19,666 nt of DNA, taken from assembly GCF_934636505.1 (NCBI RefSeq), contig NZ_CAKUAL010000038.1:1-19666 (forward strand), read 5' to 3'. The stretch is from an uncultured Ellagibacter sp. GTDB lineage: Bacteria; Actinomycetota; Coriobacteriia; Coriobacteriales; Eggerthellaceae. The translations under genes were made by a program, and so were the position numbers. Below the pieces are notes generated by a model, which was not told the origin of the DNA, made no database searches, and was given only the letters and a program-made list of their open reading frames with translations. Position 1 is the stretch's first letter; each line of letters starts with the position of its first letter. This document shows, one piece after another, positions 14,771 through 19,666 of the stretch.

Positions 14771-16861
14771 ATGTGGGGTTTGTTCTTCGCCGCTGCGTTT
14801 GCGGGGGCTGTGTTCTTGTTCGTTCCGGGGGCGCTCGTGCTTGCGGGCCTTCGCATGCACGTGGCGTCGGCTGTTGCCTTTGCGCCGCTTCTGGGCATTC
14901 CGGCGACGATCGCCCTTTGTTTGGCGTACGCCGCCCTGGGCATCAACACCAACTGGGCGACAATCTTCTTCCCCCAGCTCGCGGTGGGTCTTATCATCTG
15001 CATCGTCGGTCGTGTGCGCGCACACGATCTGCCTCGCCGTCGCTTCGGTGAGCGCAGCCGCGAGGCATGCCGCTTCGACCTGTGCGCGCTCGCGCTCTAC
15101 CTTTTGGCGGGCGTCGTCGTGTCGGCGGGCATGTTCACCACGTTTCTGGGCGACCCCTCGAACTACATGCAGGAATACGACAACGTGAGCCATTTAGGCT
15201 CGATTCGCTGCTTCGTCGAGACGGGGAACTGGTCGCCTTTCAGCACGTCGCTCTATGCGGGCGCGGCCGACGCGGCGATCAACCCGCTTCCCGGCGGCGG
15301 CTTCTACCCGACGGCCTGGTACAACGTCGCGGCCTTCATGGTGAGCCTGCTCGACGTCCCCATTCCGCTTTCGGAAAATGCCGCGAACTTCGTGTTCGTG
15401 GCGTTGGCTCTCCCTGCGAGCATGTTCGCGTTCATGCGCATCGTTTTCCAGGAGCGTCGCGACATCGTGTGCTGGGGCGCCGCCTGCGCGCCCATGTTCT
15501 CGGCCTTCCCCTGGATGCTGCTCGCCTGGGGCCCGCTGTTCCCGAACACGTCCGCCTACTGCCTGCTGCCGCTCGTGGCGGCGCTCTTCGTGGCGATCCT
15601 GCGCACGGGCATCTCGCGCCGTGAGCGCATCTGCGCGGGGGCGCTGTTCGTCGTCGGCGTCATCGCGTTGGCGCTCGCGCAGCCGAACGCCGTGTTCGTC
15701 GTGGCCGTGTGGCTCATTCCCTTCTGCATCTACCGAGCGGCGATCGCGGCCGACCTTCTCCGTCGCGAAGGTGCGGCGAAATGGCGGCTGCGCATCCTGT
15801 TCGCGGCGGTCGCGGCCGTTCTTATCTGCGTCATCTGGTGGGTGGTATACCATCTGCCCTTCCTGAGCGCGGTGGTGGAACACTCGTGGGGTGCCGCGCA
15901 GTACCCGCTCGAGGCGGTGCTCCATACGCTCATGCTCGGGTTCATGGACGACGGCGTGCAGCTCGTGCTCATGGTGTTCGTGTTCGTGGGCATGTTCTGG
16001 ACGTTCAAAGAGCGCCGTTGGCTGTGGCTTTCTGCCTCGTATGTTCTTGCCTGCGGGATGTTCATCGTCGACGTGTCGACCTCCGGCCGCCTGCAGCATC
16101 TGCTGACCGGCTTTTGGTACACCGACTACTACCGCGTGGCGGCGATGGCGGCCATCTTCGGTATCCCCCTCGCGGCGATGGGCATAGCGCTCGTTGCGCG
16201 CGCGATCGCGCGGCTTCTTTCCCGTTCGCGTGACAAGGCGCCTGTGTGGGCGACTTCCATCGCATGCGCTCTCTGCGCGTTTGTGCTGGTGTGGGGAACG
16301 TTTTTCCTCGATGACCCGCGCAGCGACATCGACCCGTCGAGCGAGGTTCCCAACATGGGCCGCGGGGCGATGACGCTGGTTTGGCAGCGGCTTTCGTGGC
16401 AGAACAACGTGGACTACATCTACACGACCGCGGAAAAGGAGTTCGTCGCCGAGGTCGAGCGGGTGCTTCCCGAAGGCGCCGTCGTCATCAACAACCCCAA
16501 CGATGGCAGCTGCTTCTGCTACGTGGTCGACGGCATGCGCACGTACTACCGCTACCTGCGCACCTATGGCGTGAGCAGCGAGACCGCGGACAGCGCGCTC
16601 ATCCGTAGCCGCCTCGATAGCATCTCCTATGACGATCGGGTGAAAGAAGCCGTCGAAAACGTCGGGGCTGAGTACCTGCTTTTGCTTGACCAGGGAAGAT
16701 GGTACAACCCCTCCGATCCCGACAGCAACTTCTTCTTCACCTACGATGACAACAGCCTGTGGTGCGGCATCGATTACGTGCGCGACTCCACGCCCGGGTT
16801 CGAGGTGGTGCTCGCGCGCGACGACATGCGCCTGTACCGCATCACCGCGATCGACGACTAG
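14771..16861 (+). CDS. Polytopic membrane protein, DUF6541-like
   Basis: The 696-aa protein has about 12 hydrophobic segments in residues 1-510, starting MWGLFFAAAFAGAVFLFVPG. A soluble, probably external domain follows (about 515-696) and contains VVINNPNDGS, a YYRYLRTYG stretch and AEYLLLLD. The overall plan, and the short loop with YDNVSHLG after a membrane helix, match the actinobacterial DUF6541 family and resemble GT-C glycosyltransferases that use lipid-linked sugars. I infer a role in extracytoplasmic glycosylation or polymer assembly at the membrane; this is not demonstrated. AGGAAGG (14758-14764) lies 6 bases before the ATG. Its stop is 5 bp from the stop of the convergent GT4 gene, so no separate terminator fits between them. 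Confidence 0.8.
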   Translation: MWGLFFAAAFAGAVFLFVPGALVLAGLRMHVASAVAFAPLLGIPATIALCLAYAALGINTNWATIFFPQLAVGLIICIVGRVRAHDLPRRRFGERSREACRFDLCALALYLLAGVVVSAGMFTTFLGDPSNYMQEYDNVSHLGSIRCFVETGNWSPFSTSLYAGAADAAINPLPGGGFYPTAWYNVAAFMVSLLDVPIPLSENAANFVFVALALPASMFAFMRIVFQERRDIVCWGAACAPMFSAFPWMLLAWGPLFPNTSAYCLLPLVAALFVAILRTGISRRERICAGALFVVGVIALALAQPNAVFVVAVWLIPFCIYRAAIAADLLRREGAAKWRLRILFAAVAAVLICVIWWVVYHLPFLSAVVEHSWGAAQYPLEAVLHTLMLGFMDDGVQLVLMVFVFVGMFWTFKERRWLWLSASYVLACGMFIVDVSTSGRLQHLLTGFWYTDYYRVAAMAAIFGIPLAAMGIALVARAIARLLSRSRDKAPVWATSIACALCAFVLVWGTFFLDDPRSDIDPSSEVPNMGRGAMTLVWQRLSWQNNVDYIYTTAEKEFVAEVERVLPEGAVVINNPNDGSCFCYVVDGMRTYYRYLRTYGVSSETADSALIRSRLDSISYDDRVKEAVENVGAEYLLLLDQGRWYNPSDPDSNFFFTYDDNSLWCGIDYVRDSTPGFEVVLARDDMRLYRITAIDD

Positions 16862-16866
16862 GAACC

Positions 16867-18060
16867 TTACTTCTCGTTCGCCTTGCGGCATGCGGCGAGC
16901 GCCCGCTCGGCAGTGCGCCTCCAGCTGTATTCCGCCCGCACGCGCCTCGCGACGTTCGCCCCCTGCTCAGCGAGCCGCTGCGGGTTGCGCGCCGCCTCGC
17001 ACAGCGCGGCCTCGACCGTCTCGGTGCGCGCATCGGGAATGATGGTGCCGAAGCGCTCGTCGCTTACGAGCTCGTCGGTGCCGCCGACGGGGGTGACGAT
17101 CGCGGGGGTGGTGCACGCCGCGGCCTCGAGCAGGGTTGTGGCGAATCCTTCCGACCGGGAGGGCAGCGCCATCGCGTCGGCCTGCGACATGAGCGCCGCC
17201 AAGTCCTGCCTTTCCAGCCGTCCTACCAGATGGACGCTTCCGCATCCGATTCGCTCGATGTCGCCCTGCTTGGGGCCTGCGCCTGCGATGACAAGATGCA
17301 CGGCCCGCCCGCCCGCATCCGGGTGCTCGGCGATCGCCGCTGTGGCCTGGGCAAGCTCAACCACGCCCTTTTCGGGAACGAGGCGCCCCGCGAAGGCAAC
17401 CATGAGAGCGTCTGCGGGAATGCCCAGCTCGGCGCGGAAATCCCGCGCGCTCGCCTGAGCCGCATACGCATCGGCGTCGATCGAGTTGGGAAGCTCGCCC
17501 GCCGACTCGATTCCGAAATGCCCGAGCCATGCGCTCGCCTTCCTCGACACGGCGTACGCGACGAACGGGTAGCGCAGATCGCGCTTCGTGAGCGCATGCT
17601 CGACCGCCTGCACCACAGGGTCGACAAGGGCGCTACCCATCGTAAGATGCGCCGACCCGTGCTCGATGAGCAGCGGCACCACGCCGGTGCGCGCCGCGAA
17701 GTCGAGCGCACGCTCGGTCAGCGTGTAGAAGCGCGTGTTCGCGATCACGTAATCGAAGTGCTCGTCTTCAAGATGCTTCCACAACCGCTTCGCTTCCTCG
17801 TCATTCTTCACAAGGGGAAACCGACCTCCCAAAAGCGGCTTGCACGGGAAGCGGACGACGTTCACGCCGTCTTCGCGCTCGCGCGCGGCGAGGCCGTGCG
17901 TATTGCAAGTCGCGACCGTTACCTCGGCTCCCATCTCGTATAATGCGCGCGCAAGGCTCTCGGTGTAGGTTTCCACGCCCCCCATGCTCGGCCGGTAAAG
18001 CGCCGAGAACAGGCAGACGCGCAAGCTTCGCTCCGTGCGATTTTCAGCGGTGGTCGCCAC
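16867..18060 (-). CDS. GT4 family glycosyltransferase (GT-B fold)
   Basis: This protein is 397 aa from a GTG start at 18058-18060. AGGAGG (minus strand, 18066-18071) lies 5 bases upstream, and a perfect TATAAT lies at 18097-18102. The frame is open to 18156, but that longer form would begin upstream of the likely transcription start. Motifs: RPSMGGVE (23-30) of the acceptor domain, then VAFAGRLVPEKG, HLVIAGAG and HLVGRL of the donor domain. The E-x7-E signature EGFATTLLE (Glu304, Glu312) contacts the nucleotide sugar in GT4 enzymes. Family members retain anomeric configuration and use UDP- or GDP-sugars, often mannose, glucose or GlcNAc. It probably adds a sugar to the same surface glycan. 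It is read away from the GT2 operon at 18215 and toward the DUF6541-like gene. Confidence 0.9.
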   Translation of the reverse strand: MATTAENRTERSLRVCLFSALYRPSMGGVETYTESLARALYEMGAEVTVATCNTHGLAAREREDGVNVVRFPCKPLLGGRFPLVKNDEEAKRLWKHLEDEHFDYVIANTRFYTLTERALDFAARTGVVPLLIEHGSAHLTMGSALVDPVVQAVEHALTKRDLRYPFVAYAVSRKASAWLGHFGIESAGELPNSIDADAYAAQASARDFRAELGIPADALMVAFAGRLVPEKGVVELAQATAAIAEHPDAGGRAVHLVIAGAGPKQGDIERIGCGSVHLVGRLERQDLAALMSQADAMALPSRSEGFATTLLEAAACTTPAIVTPVGGTDELVSDERFGTIIPDARTETVEAALCEAARNPQRLAEQGANVARRVRAEYSWRRTAERALAACRKANEK

Positions 18061-18096
18061 GATTTCCTCCTGAAGGTTCTCTCTTCGTTCGTCCTT

Positions 18097-18102
18097 ATTA
18101 TA
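18097..18102 (-). promoter_or_regulatory. -10 box of the GT4 gene
   Basis: The minus strand reads a perfect TATAAT 37 bases upstream of the GTG start, with a strong AGGAGG between them. No matching -35 was found at 16-18 bp. The divergent GT2 gene shares this 154-bp gap. Confidence 0.5.
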
Positions 18103-18133
18103 GGTTGAGTCCGTGAACGATATCGAAAAGAGG

Positions 18134-18193
18134 TAAAATAACGAATCGTGTGTCAAATTTCACGCAGCTCACCGCGCTCGCTCGAGGGGCTGC
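18134..18193 (+). promoter_or_regulatory. Possible -10 box and leader hairpin of the GT2-DUF2304-LicD operon
   Basis: TAAAAT (18134-18139, 5 of 6 matches) could be the -10. Further on, GCAGCTC (18164-18170) pairs with GGGCTGC (18187-18193), including one G-U pair, around a 16-nt loop rich in CG/CTCG. The GT2 ribosome site follows 13 bp later. Confidence 0.35.
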
Positions 18194-18214
18194 ACGGTAT
18201 CAGGTTGGAAGGTT

Positions 18215-18910
18215 ATGAACAAACGAGTGCTCGCCGTTATACCTGCGTATAACGAAGAGGAGAATATCGTATCGACGATCGAGGATCTGCGGAAGAACGC
18301 GCCCGACATCGATTACGTCATCGTGAACGACGGCTCGAAGGACGGCACCGCTGCCATCTGCCGCGAGCGGGGTTATCATTTGATCTCGCTGCCGGTGAAC
18401 CTCGGTCTTGCCGGGGCGTTCCAGACCGGCATGAAGTACGCGTACGCGCACGGCTACGATTACGCCATTCAGTTCGACGCCGACGGTCAGCATTCCGCAG
18501 CCTACATCGACGACATGGTCGAGGTTGCGGAGGAGACCGGCGCGAATGTGGTTGTGGGATCGCGCTTCGCCGACTGCAAGAAGCCCTTTTCCGCGCGCAT
18601 GGCGGGCTCGGCGCTCATCACGGCGATGATTTTCGTGACCACGCGCAAGCGCATCCAGGATCCCACCTCGGGCATGCGCCTGTTCGACTCGAAGATGATC
18701 CCGCTGTTCGCCAACGAGCTCGACTTCGGCCCCGAGCCTGACACCATCTCGCTCCTTATGCGCCATGGCTACAAGGTGGAGGAGATGCAGGTGGAGATGC
18801 GCGAGCGCACCGCCGGCGAGAGCTACCTCAACTTCACGAAATCGGTGTCCTACATGCTGCGCATCAGCCTGTCCATTCTCATCGTGCAATGGTTCAGGAG
18901 GAGAAAGTAA
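18215..18910 (+). CDS. GT2 glycosyltransferase, polyprenyl-phosphate (DPM1-like) type
   Basis: This compact 231-aa protein has VIPAYNEEENI (8-18), VIVNDGSKDGT (35-45), PVNLGLAGAFQTG (60-72) and FDADGQH (87-93). QDPTSGMRLF (148-157) is the usual motif of dolichyl/polyprenyl-phosphate sugar synthases. Such enzymes load a sugar onto undecaprenyl phosphate for use outside the membrane. The C-terminus is hydrophobic and basic (about 208-231) and may sit on the membrane. It lacks the two C-terminal membrane helices of many relatives, and the adjacent DUF2304 protein may supply that part. GGAAGG lies only 2 bases before the ATG; no better start is seen. Its stop and the next ATG are directly adjacent, so the genes form one operon. 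The sugar is unknown. Confidence 0.9.
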   Translation: MNKRVLAVIPAYNEEENIVSTIEDLRKNAPDIDYVIVNDGSKDGTAAICRERGYHLISLPVNLGLAGAFQTGMKYAYAHGYDYAIQFDADGQHSAAYIDDMVEVAEETGANVVVGSRFADCKKPFSARMAGSALITAMIFVTTRKRIQDPTSGMRLFDSKMIPLFANELDFGPEPDTISLLMRHGYKVEEMQVEMRERTAGESYLNFTKSVSYMLRISLSILIVQWFRRRK

Positions 18911-19360
18911 ATGACCCTCTTATTCAGAATCACGCTCATCGTCTGTGCGCTGCTCGTCTTCATCTACGTCCTGCGCAAGATCCGCCATTCCGAGCTGAAG
19001 ATCGCCGACAGCACGTTCTGGTTCATCTTCGCGCTCGTCATCCTGCTTTTGGCGGTGTTCCCGCACATCGCGTTCTTCTTCTCGAACATCTTCGGCATCG
19101 AATCGCCGTCGAACTGCGTCTTCCTCGCCATCATCGCCATCCTGCTCGTGCGCGAGTTCTTCACCACCGTCGAGCTCTCGCAGCTGCGCAACAAGGTTGC
19201 GGCGCTCGCGCAGGCCGAGGCGCTTGCCGAGCTGGACGCTATCGAGAACACGGATGCGGAAGCGGGCGAGGCCGCGAGCAAGCCTGCGGACGCGAACGTG
19301 GGCGCCCCCGCAAGCACGGTCGCAGGTGCCACTGCGCGCAAAGGCGCAGGTGAGGACTAA
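18911..19360 (+). CDS. DUF2304 family membrane protein
   Basis: This 149-aa protein has three hydrophobic segments (about 4-22, 36-57, 64-85) joined by short basic loops: LLFRITLIVCALLVFIYVLR, then STFWFIFALVILLLAVFPH, then VFLAIIAILLVREFF. The family signature ends in the helix following VELSQLRNKVAALAQ. Residues 100-149 form an Ala/Glu-rich disordered tail. DUF2304 proteins are commonly encoded right after polyprenyl-phosphate GT2 genes, and I infer that this one anchors or assists its upstream neighbour. The ATG follows the GT2 stop with no gap. AGGAGG (18896-18901) lies within the end of the GT2 gene. Confidence 0.88.
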   Translation: MTLLFRITLIVCALLVFIYVLRKIRHSELKIADSTFWFIFALVILLLAVFPHIAFFFSNIFGIESPSNCVFLAIIAILLVREFFTTVELSQLRNKVAALAQAEALAELDAIENTDAEAGEAASKPADANVGAPASTVAGATARKGAGED

Positions 19361-19361
19361 C

Positions 19362-19666
19362 ATGGAACGCCTCTCCGTCGACGACATGAAGGCGATCGAG
19401 CTCGACATCATGGACGAGATCGACCGCGTGTGCGCCGCGCATGGCGTGGAGTACTTCTTAGGCTACGGCACGCTTCTCGGTGCCGTGCGCCACGGAGGCT
19501 TCATCCCGTGGGACGACGACATGGACATCATCATGATGCGCGACCAGTACGAACTGCTCATGGACCACTTCAACGAGTGGCGCACCTCCGAGCGCTTCAA
19601 GCTCGTGTCCTATCGCGACAAATCGTCGATCTACCAGTTTGCGAAGATCGTCGACACGACCACGGT
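19362..19666 (+). CDS. LicD family phosphotransferase, 5' part only
   Basis: The gene runs off the window, and the visible 101 residues are N-terminal. The LicD/fukutin signature is clear: YFLGYGTLLGAVRHGGF (31-47), then IPWDDDMDI (48-56). The Asp cluster (51-53, 55) should bind metal in the nucleotidyltransferase-like fold. LicD proteins transfer phosphocholine or related phospho-groups from a CDP-linked donor to wall or teichoic glycans. Whether choline is the group here cannot be seen. The ATG follows GAGGA (19352-19356) by 5 bases and the DUF2304 stop by 1 base, so it is the third gene of the operon. Confidence 0.9.
   Translation, partial: MERLSVDDMKAIELDIMDEIDRVCAAHGVEYFLGYGTLLGAVRHGGFIPWDDDMDIIMMRDQYELLMDHFNEWRTSERFKLVSYRDKSSIYQFAKIVDTTT

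Noticed and set aside
15194..16891. 565-aa open frame on the minus strand opposite the DUF6541-like gene
   Set aside because: It is extremely charged and His/Arg/Glu-rich with no hydrophobic core, as expected from the antisense of a membrane-protein gene.

Overview
The window reads as a chromosomal cell-envelope polysaccharide locus from a high-GC Gram-positive anaerobe. I infer class Coriobacteriia (Actinomycetota, relatives of Eggerthella, Slackia, Olsenella and Collinsella). The basis is the GC-rich coding style, a ricin-lectin/VanW surface protein, an actinobacterial DUF6541-type membrane protein, and GT2 + DUF2304 + LicD genes in a row. No rRNA, tRNA, CRISPR array, transposase or integrase was found. 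The genus cannot be fixed from sequence reading alone.

Layout, left to right. (1) 76-2553 (+): an 825-aa fusion protein with a polysaccharide pyruvyl transferase domain. (2) 2554-4613: an AT-richer hipBA toxin-antitoxin module on the minus strand. Three evenly spaced palindromic operators lie over and upstream of its promoter, and a 59-bp imperfect direct repeat flanks it. One copy of that repeat is the 3' end of the neighbouring acyltransferase gene. (3) 4614-5708 (-): a membrane acyltransferase. (4) 5911-10417 (+): three GT2 glycosyltransferase genes. (5) 10472-13138 (+): a secreted protein with four ricin-type lectin repeats and a VanW domain, closed by a strong hairpin terminator. (6) 13297-14655 (+): an AT-richer AAA ATPase/DUF4143 gene preceded by 33-bp-period direct repeats. 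(7) 14771-16861 (+): a polytopic DUF6541-like protein. (8) 16867-18060 (-): a GT4 glycosyltransferase, converging tail to tail with the preceding gene. (9) 18215-19666 (+): a tight operon of a polyprenyl-phosphate-type GT2, a DUF2304 membrane protein and a LicD-family gene cut by the window end.

Working together: the GT2 and GT4 enzymes would build a surface glycan on a lipid carrier. The polyprenyl-phosphate GT2 + DUF2304 pair and the DUF6541 protein would handle lipid-linked sugars at the membrane. The pyruvyl transferase, acyltransferase and LicD protein would decorate the polymer with pyruvate, acyl and phospho-substituents. The lectin-VanW protein could bind or remodel the finished wall. 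HipBA and the AAA ATPase look like independently acquired accessory genes sitting between pieces of the locus. No obvious Wzx flippase or Wzy polymerase gene is visible here.

Most notable: the two accessory modules each carry short repeats at an exact period in their upstream regions (39 bp for hipBA, 33 bp for the ATPase). The hipBA module abuts a gene-tail remnant that looks like a recombination scar. Three enzymes of the locus share a C-terminal tail (YR-x-G or R-x-G followed by Pro) after a helical segment.
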